Shown here: positions 1 to 8,841 of the stretch, piece after piece
Position numbering within the stretch: position 1 is the stretch's first letter
Layout of the letters: each line of letters starts with the position of its first letter
Assembly (NCBI RefSeq): GCF_000732195.1
Contig: NZ_JNNU01000012.1
Span: 124,001 to 188,000, forward strand
Direction: 5' to 3'
Length of the DNA stretch: 64,000 bases
Source: Neorhizobium vignae
GTDB lineage: Bacteria > Pseudomonadota > Alphaproteobacteria > Rhizobiales > Rhizobiaceae
Position numbers and translations under genes: made by a program
The notes under the pieces: generated by a model
What the model saw: the letters and a program-made list of their open reading frames with translations, nothing else
Database searches by the model: none
What the model was told of the DNA's origin: nothing

Positions 1-26
1 GCACAGGCAAAACCAAGGATGCTTAG

Positions 27-1649
27 ATGGTTGCTGTTCCCTTTAACTTGCCTTCTCCTACATCGCGGCCGCCGCGCCGGCTGGTTGCGCTTGTCACATG
101 CTTGGCAATCGCCCTCCTGGCACTGGGCGCACTTCTGGCGCAGTCCGACGAACCGAGCCGTCCGGCCGTCACTGCGGGCGAGGCGGTCGTCCTCCTGGCG
201 CTCGCGACCGCGTTGTTCGCAGCATCCATATGGGCACAACGAAGGATACAGCGCGATATCGACGCGAAATTCTACCGGCTCGAGCGGTTCATGCAGGCAT
301 TCGGGCAGACGCAGGGCATGTTGCGCAGCCTCGACGGCAGGATCGTATTCTGGGGGATCGGCGCGGAGCGCCTTTACGGTTATTCCGAGAAGGAAGCCCT
401 GGGAAAGGACGGCGTCGAACTCCTGCACACCCGCTGCCCGACCTCTCTCGAAGAAATTAAATCGGCCCTCGCTCGCGACGGCGAATGGCAGGGTGAGCTT
501 ACGCGTCGCCATAAGGACGGCAGGGAGATCCACATCATCAGCAAATGGTCGCAGAACCGCAGCGAAGCGGGGGAACCGGAAGTCACGATCGAAGTCAGCA
601 ATGATATCACCTCCATCAAGCAGGCCGAACGGCAGCTCCATCAGACCAACGCCCTGCTGCGCACCATCCTGGAAACCGCGCCGGGACTGATCTACGCCAA
701 GGACATGGAGGGCCGCATCATCCTGGCGAATGCCACGACGCTCGACCTGATCGGCAGGCCATGGTCCGATGTCGAGGGCCGCACGGACATGGAATTCCTG
801 GGCAGCAAAAGCCAGGCCGGGGCCGTCATGGCCAACGACCGCCGGATCATGGATCAGGCGAGAACCGAAGAATTCGAAGAGGTCATCAGCCACGAGGGCC
901 ACCATCCGCGGATATGGTCGTCGACCAAAGCCCCCTTGCGCGATGCCGATGGCAAAGTCATCGGCCTGGTCGGCGTCTCGGTCGAGATCACCGAGAGAAA
1001 ACGGATCGAAGAGCGGCTGCAGCTCATGGTCAACGAGTTGAACCACCGCGTCAAAAACACGCTTGCGACCGTCAAGGCCATCGCCTCCCAGACCCTGCGG
1101 GGCGGCGATCCGATCGTGCGCCAGAACCTGGAGCGGCGCCTTATGGCACTGGCCGCCGCCCATGACGTGCTCACCCGCGAAAACTGGGAGGGGGCTGATA
1201 TCGACGACGTGGTCACCGGAGCTCTGGCCCCGTTCGGCGAGGGCGGCGAGGACTATCGCTTCGCCGTCTCCGGGCCGTCCCTTCGGCTGCGGCCGCGGGC
1301 GGCGCTCGCGCTTGCCATGGGTCTGCACGAATTGACGACCAACGCCCTGAAATACGGCGCGCTCTCGACGCATAACGGCCAGGTCGCGATCAACTGGCAG
1401 ATTGTCGAGGGTGCCAAACCTTTGCTGCGATTGACATGGACGGAAAGCGGCGGCCCGCCGGTGGTTGCGCCGTCGAGGCGAGGGTTCGGCGTCAGGCTGA
1501 TCGAGCGCAGCCTTGCCCAGGATCTCGGCGGCAAAGCATCGGTGATATTCGACCAGCCTGCCGGGATCATCGGCACGATGGAAGCCCCGCTCGCCGACGT
1601 CGCCGTACCGGCGGTGGCGACGCCATTCGTGCAGATGGGTGCAAGGTGA
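27..1649 (+). CDS. PAS-domain HWE-family sensor histidine kinase
   Basis: A 540-aa membrane sensor kinase. Two hydrophobic segments lie at about residues 18-38 and 51-70, followed by two PAS/PAC regions (about 90-200 and 205-330). The phospho-acceptor segment ELNHRVKNTLA has its His near residue 340, which is the HWE/HisKA_2 type. The ATP-binding region has HELTTNALKYGALS and a W-x-E motif (TWTES). Such kinases autophosphorylate on His and pass phosphate to a receiver. Its stop overlaps the GTG start of the next gene, a lone receiver protein, so the two very likely form a two-component pair. An AAGGA precedes the ATG at 27. The signal sensed cannot be told from sequence. Confidence 0.88.
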   Translation: MVAVPFNLPSPTSRPPRRLVALVTCLAIALLALGALLAQSDEPSRPAVTAGEAVVLLALATALFAASIWAQRRIQRDIDAKFYRLERFMQAFGQTQGMLRSLDGRIVFWGIGAERLYGYSEKEALGKDGVELLHTRCPTSLEEIKSALARDGEWQGELTRRHKDGREIHIISKWSQNRSEAGEPEVTIEVSNDITSIKQAERQLHQTNALLRTILETAPGLIYAKDMEGRIILANATTLDLIGRPWSDVEGRTDMEFLGSKSQAGAVMANDRRIMDQARTEEFEEVISHEGHHPRIWSSTKAPLRDADGKVIGLVGVSVEITERKRIEERLQLMVNELNHRVKNTLATVKAIASQTLRGGDPIVRQNLERRLMALAAAHDVLTRENWEGADIDDVVTGALAPFGEGGEDYRFAVSGPSLRLRPRAALALAMGLHELTTNALKYGALSTHNGQVAINWQIVEGAKPLLRLTWTESGGPPVVAPSRRGFGVRLIERSLAQDLGGKASVIFDQPAGIIGTMEAPLADVAVPAVATPFVQMGAR

Positions 1650-2014
1650 ACGACACCCATATCTTCGCCGGAATTCGCGTCCTCATCATCGAAGACGAGG
1701 CGCTTGTCTCGATGATGCTCGAAGAGTTCCTGGAACAGATGGGCTGCCGGACGATGGCGACGGCCTCGCGGCTCGACGAGGCGATCAATAAGGCCTGGTC
1801 GCTTCCGCTGGACATGGCCCTGTTGGATGTGAACCTTGCCGGCGAAGCCAGCTTTCCAGTCGCCGAAATCCTTACCGCGCGGGACATTCCCTTCATTTTC
1901 GTGACCGGATACGGACCGCTCGGCCTGCCGGCCGACATGCGCCATATCCCCGTCCTTCCCAAGCCTTTCCAGATGGCGCAGCTCGTCGACGCCATGCGAA
2001 TGGCGGCCTATTGA
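1646..2014 (+). CDS. Single-domain response regulator (CheY-like receiver)
   Basis: A 122-aa receiver with no output domain. IIEDEA gives the acidic pocket, LLDVNLAG holds the phospho-acceptor Asp, VTGYG the Thr, and LPKPF the conserved Lys. The start is GTG at 1646, overlapping the upstream kinase stop (GTGA), which implies translational coupling. In alphaproteobacteria, HWE kinases are often paired with lone receivers that act by protein contact rather than by DNA binding. The partner here is most likely the kinase at 27-1649; downstream targets are unknown. Confidence 0.85.
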   Translation: MNDTHIFAGIRVLIIEDEALVSMMLEEFLEQMGCRTMATASRLDEAINKAWSLPLDMALLDVNLAGEASFPVAEILTARDIPFIFVTGYGPLGLPADMRHIPVLPKPFQMAQLVDAMRMAAY

Positions 2015-2172
2015 CGCCCGGCCTTTGCACCTCGCGTGGGTGGCAGCCAGGACGGACAAAATCATCCATGTTCGTCTCCCACAACGCTTCAGAATCCGCT
2101 TGGAGATACAATCCACGCGGGTCAATATGGCGCCGAATTGTCGCTTATCTGTCCGTTCCAAGGAGGCTGCCC

Positions 2173-4161
2173 ATGTCGTCGCTCAACGATCTTCATCCGA
2201 TCACCCGCCGTTCGCTGCTTGGAGGCATTGCCGCCTCGTCGGCGCTTGTCATGCTGCACCCGTTTGCCGCCCGTGCGGCCGGCAACCAGGCGCATCTGCG
2301 CATCATGGAAACGACCGATATCCACGTCCACGTCTTCCCCTACGATTATTACGCCGACAAGCCGAACGACACGCTCGGCCTTGCCCGCACCGCCTCGATC
2401 ATCGACGCGATCCGCGCCGAAGCCGGCAATTCCATGCTGATCGACAATGGCGACTTCCTGCAGGGCAATCCCATGGGCGACTACATGGCCTACGAGCGCG
2501 GCATGAAGGACGGCGACAAGCACCCGGTCATCAAGGCGATGAACGTGCTCGGCTACGATGCCGGCACGCTCGGCAACCACGAATTCAACTACGGCCTCGA
2601 TTTCCTGTTCAAGGTTCTGGCCGGTTCCGGCTTTCCGTATGTCTGCGCCAACCTCACCAAGGGCCAGCTCGCCTCCGACGCCAAGAAGGACGAGCTTTTC
2701 CTGAAACCCTACGTGATCGTCGAAAAGCAGATCCGTGACGGTTCGGGCGCGACGAGCCCGGTCAAGGTCGGCTTTATCGGCTTCGTGCCGCCGCAGATCA
2801 TGACATGGGACGCAAAGAACCTCGAAGGCAAAGCGCAGACCCGAGACATCGTCGACGCGGCCAAAGCCTGGGTGCCGGTCATGAAGGAGGAAGGCGCCGA
2901 CATCGTCATCGCCCTCTCCCATTCCGGCATCGACGGTGGCGGACAGAGCGACCGGATGGAAAACGCCTCGCTCTATCTCGCCGGCATTCAGGGCATCGAT
3001 GCGATCTTCACCGGCCACCAGCATCTGGTCTTCCCGGGCACCAAGGATTTCGACGGCATTGTCGGCGCCGACACCAAGAAGGGCAAGCTGATGGGCAAGC
3101 CGGCGGTCATGGGCGGCTTCTGGGGCTCGCATATGGGGCTGATCGACCTGCTGCTCGAAAAGGACGGCAAGAGCTGGAAGATCGTCGATTCCACGTCCGA
3201 AGCACGGCCGATCTACCACCGCGACGAGGCCCGCAAGATCGTCGCCGACGTCAAGGACAAGCCGGAAGTCATCGCCGCCGCCAAGGAAGAGCACGAGGCC
3301 ACGCTTGCCTACGTGCGCCGCGCGGTCGGCAAGAGTTCGGCGCCGCTCTATTCCTACTTCGCGCTGGTCGCAGACGACCCCTCGGTACAGATCGTTTCCA
3401 ATGCCCAGACCTGGTACATCAAGGACATGCTGAAGGAGGGCCAGTACAAGGACATTCCCGTGCTCTCGGCCGCAGCGCCCTTCAAGGCAGGCGGCCGCGG
3501 CGGCGCCGAATATTTCACGGATGTCCCGGCAGGCGACATCGCCATCAAGAACGTCGCCGACCTCTATCTCTATCCGAACACGGTGCAGGCGGTGCTGATC
3601 ACGGGAGCGCAGGTCAAGAACTGGCTCGAAATGTCGGCCGGCATGTTCAACCAGGTGCAGGCCGGCGCGAAAGACGCGCCTCTCCTCAACAATGACTTCC
3701 CGTCCTACAATTACGACGTCATCGACGGGGTGACCTACCAGATCGACCTGTCGCAGCCGACCCGCTTCGACAAGGACGGCAAGCTGATCAATGCGAACGC
3801 CAACCGCATCGTCGATCTCAAGTACAACGGCAAGCCGATCGATCCGGCCCAGAAATTCGTGGTGGCAACCAACAACTACCGTGCCGGCGGCGGCGGCAAG
3901 TTCCCGGAAATCGCCGGCGACAAGGTGATCTTCGTGGCGCCCGACACCAACCGCGACGTGATCGTGCGCTATATCGTCGAACAGGGCACGATCAACCCGT
4001 CCGCCGATGCCAACTGGTCCTTCAAGCCCCTGCCCGGCACAAGCGCCATCTTCGAAACCGGCCCCAAGGCCCGCCAGTACGCGACCGCGGTCAAGGGTGC
4101 CAAGATCGAGGACGCCGGCGACGGCGAGAACGGCTTCGCCAAGTTCCGGCTGGTGCTGTAA
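2173..4161 (+). CDS. cpdB: Bifunctional 2',3'-cyclic-nucleotide 2'-phosphodiesterase/3'-nucleotidase
   Basis: A 662-aa periplasmic enzyme of the 5'-nucleotidase superfamily that hydrolyses 2',3'-cyclic nucleotides and then 3'-nucleotides, for phosphate and nucleoside scavenging. A Tat-type signal (ITRRSLLGG) precedes the metallophosphatase domain, with metal-binding motifs TTDIHVH, DNGDFLQGNP, GNHEFNYG, SHSGIDG and GHQHL. The C-terminal half is the 5'-nucleotidase substrate-binding domain. The start at 2173 is chosen because AAGGAGG lies about 6 bp upstream and the Tat signal follows directly; an in-frame upstream extension lacks both. A terminator follows. Confidence 0.93.
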   Translation: MSSLNDLHPITRRSLLGGIAASSALVMLHPFAARAAGNQAHLRIMETTDIHVHVFPYDYYADKPNDTLGLARTASIIDAIRAEAGNSMLIDNGDFLQGNPMGDYMAYERGMKDGDKHPVIKAMNVLGYDAGTLGNHEFNYGLDFLFKVLAGSGFPYVCANLTKGQLASDAKKDELFLKPYVIVEKQIRDGSGATSPVKVGFIGFVPPQIMTWDAKNLEGKAQTRDIVDAAKAWVPVMKEEGADIVIALSHSGIDGGGQSDRMENASLYLAGIQGIDAIFTGHQHLVFPGTKDFDGIVGADTKKGKLMGKPAVMGGFWGSHMGLIDLLLEKDGKSWKIVDSTSEARPIYHRDEARKIVADVKDKPEVIAAAKEEHEATLAYVRRAVGKSSAPLYSYFALVADDPSVQIVSNAQTWYIKDMLKEGQYKDIPVLSAAAPFKAGGRGGAEYFTDVPAGDIAIKNVADLYLYPNTVQAVLITGAQVKNWLEMSAGMFNQVQAGAKDAPLLNNDFPSYNYDVIDGVTYQIDLSQPTRFDKDGKLINANANRIVDLKYNGKPIDPAQKFVVATNNYRAGGGGKFPEIAGDKVIFVAPDTNRDVIVRYIVEQGTINPSADANWSFKPLPGTSAIFETGPKARQYATAVKGAKIEDAGDGENGFAKFRLVL

Positions 4162-4190
4162 CGGCCGATATCACCTTTCGGCGACATCCG

Positions 4191-4220
4191 GACGGCAGCC
4201 TTGGCTGCCGTCTTTCATTT
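4191..4220 (+). terminator. Rho-independent terminator after cpdB
   Basis: A perfect 10-bp stem (GACGGCAGCC / GGCTGCCGTC) with a TT loop is followed by a T-rich tract, about 30 bp after the cpdB stop. It separates cpdB from the PhzF-like gene. Confidence 0.8.
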
Positions 4221-4240
4221 CAACCGCATGAGACAAGGCA

Positions 4241-5077
4241 ATGCCAAAATTCTCCTTCCAGCAGGTCGACGTCTTCTCCAGCCAGCCGATGCGCGGCAAT
4301 CCGCTTGCCGTGGTGATCGGCGCCGATGGACTGAGCGAGGCGCAGATGCAGTCCTTCGCCAACTGGACCAATCTCAGCGAAACGACATTCCTGCTCCAGC
4401 CGACCGATCCGAAGGCCAGCTACCGGGTCAGGATTTTCACACCGTCTCAGGAACTGCCCTTCGCCGGCCATCCGACGCTCGGCAGCGCGCATGTCTGGCT
4501 CTCGCAGCAACAGACGTCACCGGCCGGCGATATCGTGCAGGAATGCGGCGCGGGCCTCGTCCGCATCCGCCGTGACGGTAATCGGCTTGCGTTTGCGGCG
4601 CCGCCGCTTACGCGCAGCGGCCCGGTGGATCCGGCGCTGGTGGAGCGGATCGCCAGGGCGCTCAGCCTGCCCGCCAACCTGATTGAGGATTCCAGCTGGT
4701 GCGAGAACGGCCCGGACTGGATCGGCGTGCGCCTGCCCTCGCGCGCCGATGTGCTGGCGGTCAAGCCGGACTATTCCGCTCTTGCCGGCACCCGCGTCGG
4801 GCTCGTTGGACGCTTCGATCCCGATCTTGACGGCAGGGACACGCAATTCGAGGTGCGTGCCTTTACCCGCAACGGCTATGAGGATCCGGTTACCGGCAGT
4901 CTTAACGCCGGCCTTGCCCAATGGCTGATCGGATCCGGTGTCGCGCCGGAAAGCTACGTCGCGGCCCAGGGCACCGTGCTTGGCCGCGCCGGCCGGGTAT
5001 ATGTCGACAAAATCGGCGACGATATCTGGATCGGTGGAGACGTGGTCGCATGCATTCAGGGTGCGCTGGAACTCTGA
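4241..5077 (+). CDS. PhzF family isomerase/epimerase-like protein
   Basis: A 278-aa protein of the PhzF/diaminopimelate-epimerase-like fold. It begins with FQQVDVF and FRGNPLAVV-like residues (MRGNPLAVV), has the conserved acidic residue in NLSETTFLL, and FTPSQELPFAGHPTLGSAHV, all typical of the family. Members isomerise small metabolites such as phenazine precursors, but most are of unknown substrate. There are no phenazine genes nearby, so a specific role should not be assigned. It appears to be monocistronic after the cpdB terminator. Confidence 0.85.
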   Translation: MPKFSFQQVDVFSSQPMRGNPLAVVIGADGLSEAQMQSFANWTNLSETTFLLQPTDPKASYRVRIFTPSQELPFAGHPTLGSAHVWLSQQQTSPAGDIVQECGAGLVRIRRDGNRLAFAAPPLTRSGPVDPALVERIARALSLPANLIEDSSWCENGPDWIGVRLPSRADVLAVKPDYSALAGTRVGLVGRFDPDLDGRDTQFEVRAFTRNGYEDPVTGSLNAGLAQWLIGSGVAPESYVAAQGTVLGRAGRVYVDKIGDDIWIGGDVVACIQGALEL

Positions 5078-5166
5078 TCCTGTCGGAGATGCCATCGGCA
5101 GGGAAAGCCCCGACCGATGGCTCACGATTGCGATTTGGACCGGTTCCCGAATTGGCCGACTGACGG

Positions 5167-5727
5167 TTATGCCGCCGCTGCCCGGGCGAGACCGATCCGC
5201 GACAGCAGCAGGTTCAATTCCGCCGGCGGCTTCTGCTCGATACGGCGGTATTCCCGGCCGTCGCGGGTGCGCTGGACGAGACCGAAATCGAAGAGATCGC
5301 GGCGCAACATCGCCGCGTCGCCGAACAGGTGCAGTGTGTTCAGCAGATCGCTGATCTGGCGCTCGGTGAATTCCCGGCCTGCCGGTATCTTCGACCAGAG
5401 GAACCAGAGGCAGATTTCCTGCTGCCCGCGCTTGGCGGGCCAGCGCACCAGCCTGCCCTCCTCGTCGAAATGGCGAGCTGTCTTCAGCACCCGCGCCTCA
5501 TCGGGCGCCGGCATGTCGTCCAGCACCGGGCGCCACTCAGCGATGACGTCGGCCGTTTTGGCGGCAGCCCGAAAATGCTGGTAGTTTCGGAAACCCGCTG
5601 CGCGCGTCAGGAGATTGAGCATCTCCAGATGGCTTGGCTTGTGATCGAACCTGAGGATTTCGCTGCGAAGGGACTTGGCGAAAACCGAAAGGTCGGCGAT
5701 CTCCATGGGAAAGATGGATCTTGGCAT
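5167..5727 (-). CDS. DUF2087 domain protein
   Basis: A 186-aa soluble protein. The C-terminal ~80 residues match the DUF2087 pattern: a RWPAKRGQQEICLWFLW segment, then FTERQISDLLNTLHLFGDAAMLRRDLFDFGLVQR and an R-x-Y-RR ending. This domain is often attached to regulators and resembles a small winged-helix fold. The N-terminal ~90 residues contain a segment (LEMLNLLTRAAGFRNYQHF) that is frequent in alphaproteobacterial DUF2087 proteins. Convergent with PhzF. Function not established. Confidence 0.75.
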   Translation of the reverse strand: MPRSIFPMEIADLSVFAKSLRSEILRFDHKPSHLEMLNLLTRAAGFRNYQHFRAAAKTADVIAEWRPVLDDMPAPDEARVLKTARHFDEEGRLVRWPAKRGQQEICLWFLWSKIPAGREFTERQISDLLNTLHLFGDAAMLRRDLFDFGLVQRTRDGREYRRIEQKPPAELNLLLSRIGLARAAAA

Positions 5728-6027
5728 GTCTTATCCTTAAACGTGCCATTCCCTGAAAATCAGGGTGTCGCTGGTCGCCGGCTTGTCGACTCGAGCACGG
5801 GATAAGTGCTGATCATCTTCGTCTGTGCAGGTTTAGCTTCCCTTTCGGGACGGCGACGCCTCGGTGAACTGCAGACCGTGGGGCCGTTATAGCAGAGGTC
5901 CAAATGTCGTCAACTCGCAGCCGGCGCGCTCCGGTCGTTCCGCCGTTGTTGAGGGAATGCTTACCCTTCGCGGGCATCGTATTTGCTGGTAGAATCGATC
6001 CGAAATCGGCGGGGAGGACGCGCACGG
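5728..6027. other. Intergenic region, no gene seen
   Basis: About 300 bp between the divergent DUF2087 and CorA/ZntB genes. It must hold both promoters. I see no convincing ORF, RNA gene or repeat. A GGGGAGGA about 9 bp before 6028 supports that start for the downstream gene. Confidence 0.5.
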
Positions 6028-7056
6028 ATGCTCGAAAAGGCAAAGACCCCGGTAAGCTACGGAGACGAGCCCGGCCTGCGCTTCGCCCTTGTCCTCGACG
6101 GGCACGGCGGCTGCAGGACGATGAACATGGCCGAGGCCTGCAGCTGGAAGCCGGGAGACGGTCTTGTCTGGCTGCATTTCGAGCGCGATCATCCGGCAAC
6201 GGCGGACTGGATAAACACCAGTGGCGGCTTCGATCCGCTGGTGGCGGAGGCTCTTCTTGCAGAGGATTCCCGCCCGCGCGTCGAGCCCCTGGGTGACGGG
6301 CTGCTGATCATCCTGCGCGGCGTCTGCGCCGCTCCGCCGGAAGAAGCAGAAAAAAACTCCGACGAGATCGACCTCGTCCCTCTGCATATCTGGGTGGACG
6401 AACACCGGCTGGTGACATTGCGCGACAGCGGCCACTATATAACGGCACTGCGCGATATCCGGCGGGCGCTCGACAACGACAAGGGTCCCCGGCAGGCAGG
6501 AGAACTGCTGGCACTCGTCAGCGACAAGCTCGTCCGCGATCTGGAGCCGGTGCTCGACGACATGGACGAAGAGGTCGACGAACTCGACGAGCTGATTTTC
6601 AAGGGAGAAGCGAGCGAGGTGCGCCTGAGGCTCAAGCTGCTGCGTCGCCGCGCCGTGCAGCTACGCCGCTATCTCGCGCCGCAACGCGACGCGCTCAACA
6701 GGATCGAGCACGACGACGCGCCATGGCTCAGAGAGCGGGACAAGCTCCGCTTCCGCGAGGTCATCGACAAACTGATGCGGTTCATCGAATATCTCGACGC
6801 GATCCGCGACCGCACCGGCATCCTCCATGACGACCTTTCGACGGTCATCGGCGAGCGGATCGCGCGCAATTCCAACCGACTTGCCGCGCTGGCGGCCCTT
6901 CTCCTGCCCCCGAGCGTCGTCGCCGGCCTCTTCGGCATGAATGTCGGCGGCATTCCGGGCGTCAACGAGACCTGGGCTTTCCTGATCATCGTTGCGCTTG
7001 TCATCGTTATTTCCGCCGGCACGCTGTGGATCCTCAAGCGCATCGAGTGGCTTTGA
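6028..7056 (+). CDS. CorA/ZntB family divalent-cation transporter
   Basis: A 342-aa inner-membrane protein of the CorA metal transporter family. The large N-terminal cytosolic domain ends in a long helical stalk (about residues 150-270). Two C-terminal membrane helices follow, with the signature GMN in LFGMNVGGIPGVNE between them. The GGIPG sequence after GMN is common in ZntB-like members, which transport zinc, but substrate assignment from sequence is weak. The start at 6028 is preferred over an upstream in-frame ATG because of its ribosome site. Confidence 0.85.
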   Translation: MLEKAKTPVSYGDEPGLRFALVLDGHGGCRTMNMAEACSWKPGDGLVWLHFERDHPATADWINTSGGFDPLVAEALLAEDSRPRVEPLGDGLLIILRGVCAAPPEEAEKNSDEIDLVPLHIWVDEHRLVTLRDSGHYITALRDIRRALDNDKGPRQAGELLALVSDKLVRDLEPVLDDMDEEVDELDELIFKGEASEVRLRLKLLRRRAVQLRRYLAPQRDALNRIEHDDAPWLRERDKLRFREVIDKLMRFIEYLDAIRDRTGILHDDLSTVIGERIARNSNRLAALAALLLPPSVVAGLFGMNVGGIPGVNETWAFLIIVALVIVISAGTLWILKRIEWL

Positions 7057-7092
7057 CCCCCGCTTCGATGCGTCCGGGCACAAACGCTTCGG

Positions 7093-8070
7093 CTATTCGG
7101 CGGCTTGAGGGATCCCTTCCCGAGGCTCGATACCGAGCATCTGCTTGAAGTCGTCATGACTTGGGCAGGTCGAAAGCCTGCGCTCCATGGCCTCGACCAG
7201 CCACTGGCCCGCAGGCCCCAGCGGGTTTGCTGCCTTTCGCATGGCATAGAGCGGGTATTGGCTCTGCTCGTAGGCCTGGAGTTCGAGCGCAACGAGCGTT
7301 CCGTCCATGATATCCCTTCCTGCGACCGAAGCCGGCAGGCCGCCCCAGCCAAGGCCACCCTTGATCAGCTGGTGCTTCGTGGCGATGTCGCTGACGCGCC
7401 ATGTCTTGTAGGACAGAACATTGAAATCGCGGCCCTTCGTCAGGCCGGACGTATCCGTCACGACCATCTGGACTTCCTCGCGCACGTCCGCGAGCGTCAG
7501 AGGCCGACCGAGTTTTGCAAGCGGATGTTCGGCGGCGGCGACCGGAATCATGAAGGAATAGCCGATCTTCTCCATCACCACCGAATCCTCCTGCCGAAGG
7601 ATCGATCCGCCTATACCGATATCGGCCTTGCCGGAAATGACCATCTCCATGACCATGCCGAGCTCGCCGACATTGAGGTTGAGCGCCACGCTCGGGAATC
7701 TCTCCCGGAACTCACGCAGCTCCGCCACAACGGCATCCGACGGCACCATCACGCTCAGCGCCACCGACAGTTCCGCCTCCAGCCCCTGCTTGATGCTCTT
7801 CGCCCGGGCGCGCATCACCTGGAGGTCCGCGACGATGCGCCGGGCGTCGGTCAGCAGCGCCTTGCCCGCTTCGGTCAGCTTCGGCTGGCGGGCGCCGCTG
7901 CGCTCGAAAAGCGCCACTTCCAGCTGGGTTTCAAGATTACCGATCGTATAGCTGACCACCGATTGCGCCCGGTTCAGCACCCGCGAGGCTGCGGAAAAGC
8001 TGCCCGTCTCGGCAACCGCCAGAAACACTTGCAACTGATCGAGTGTGGGATTGGCATCCATGGTCGTCAT
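7093..8070 (-). CDS. LysR-family transcriptional regulator
   Basis: A 325-aa LysR-type regulator. The N-terminal winged helix-turn-helix (LDQLQVFLAVAETGSFSAASRVLNRAQSVVS, in pieces) is followed by a linker helix and a periplasmic-binding-protein-like effector domain (about 90-300). It is divergent from the azoreductase at 8224, with three TCGATA half-sites between them, so it probably controls that gene and itself. ATGs at 8070 and 8061 are both possible starts. Inducer unknown. Confidence 0.88.
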   Translation of the reverse strand: MTTMDANPTLDQLQVFLAVAETGSFSAASRVLNRAQSVVSYTIGNLETQLEVALFERSGARQPKLTEAGKALLTDARRIVADLQVMRARAKSIKQGLEAELSVALSVMVPSDAVVAELREFRERFPSVALNLNVGELGMVMEMVISGKADIGIGGSILRQEDSVVMEKIGYSFMIPVAAAEHPLAKLGRPLTLADVREEVQMVVTDTSGLTKGRDFNVLSYKTWRVSDIATKHQLIKGGLGWGGLPASVAGRDIMDGTLVALELQAYEQSQYPLYAMRKAANPLGPAGQWLVEAMERRLSTCPSHDDFKQMLGIEPREGIPQAAE

Positions 8071-8078
8071 CCAGATTT

Positions 8079-8115
8079 TCGATAGATAGCTTCGATATTA
8101 TCTCAGTTTTATCGA
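8079..8115. promoter_or_regulatory. Putative LysR operator in the regulator/azoR divergent promoter
   Basis: Three copies of TCGATA lie between the divergent genes: direct copies at 8079-8084 and 8092-8097, and an inverted copy (TATCGA) at 8110-8115. The inverted pair and the 13-bp direct spacing fit dyad binding by LysR-type regulators. The assignment is by position and symmetry only. Confidence 0.5.
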
Positions 8116-8223
8116 TGAGCGTCCACGCCTATCTATTCCCTCGAGCACAGCGGATCCACCCGCTCTCCAATCCTTCTGCGGGCCCAAGACCGCAGATAAG
8201 ATCTCCAGACAAGGAAAAAAAGC

Positions 8224-8841
8224 ATGTCCTCCATCCTCCTCGTCACTTCCAGCCCGCGCGGCGACGACTCGCTGTCCAGCAAGGTGGCCCATGACCTCGC
8301 CAACGAACTGAGCGCCCGCGACAACGGTACGTCGGTTGTCCATCGCGATCTCGGTGCCAACCCGATCCCGCATCTCGACAGCGTCACCACGTCCGCCATC
8401 CGCAAGCCGGCGGCCGACCGCACCCCGGCAGAAGCTGCCGCCGCCGACTATTCCGACAAGCTGGTCGCCGAACTGCTGGCTGCCGACACCGTGGTCATCG
8501 CCACCGGCCTCATCAACTTCAACATCTATTCGACGCTGAAAAGCTGGATCGACAACGTCGCCCGCGCCGGCCAGACGTTCCGCTACACGGCTGAAGGCCC
8601 GGAAGGCCTCGCCAAGGGCAAGAAGGTCTATATCGTGCTTGCATCCGGCGGCGTCTATTCCCAGGGCCCGGCCACCGGCATGAACCATGCCGTCCCCTAC
8701 CTGACGACCGTCCTCGGCTTCCTGGGCATGACGGATGTGGAAGTCATCTATGTCGAAGGCGTCGCTTTCGGCCCCGAAGCTGCTGAAAAGGCGGTCGCCA
8801 GCGCCCAGCAGCGTAACCGGCAGCTCGCTCTCGCCGCTTAA
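8224..8841 (+). CDS. azoR: FMN-dependent NADH:quinone/azo oxidoreductase
   Basis: A 205-aa flavodoxin-fold enzyme. SSPRGDDSLSS near the N-terminus binds the FMN phosphate, followed by IATGLINFNIYSTLKSWIDN and IVLASGGVYS, which are AzoR signature regions. The family reduces azo dyes and quinones by two electrons using NAD(P)H, giving protection against thiol-specific and electrophile stress. It is divergent from a LysR regulator, a common arrangement. A run of A-rich sequence with AAGGAA precedes the ATG. Confidence 0.88.
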   Translation: MSSILLVTSSPRGDDSLSSKVAHDLANELSARDNGTSVVHRDLGANPIPHLDSVTTSAIRKPAADRTPAEAAAADYSDKLVAELLAADTVVIATGLINFNIYSTLKSWIDNVARAGQTFRYTAEGPEGLAKGKKVYIVLASGGVYSQGPATGMNHAVPYLTTVLGFLGMTDVEVIYVEGVAFGPEAAEKAVASAQQRNRQLALAA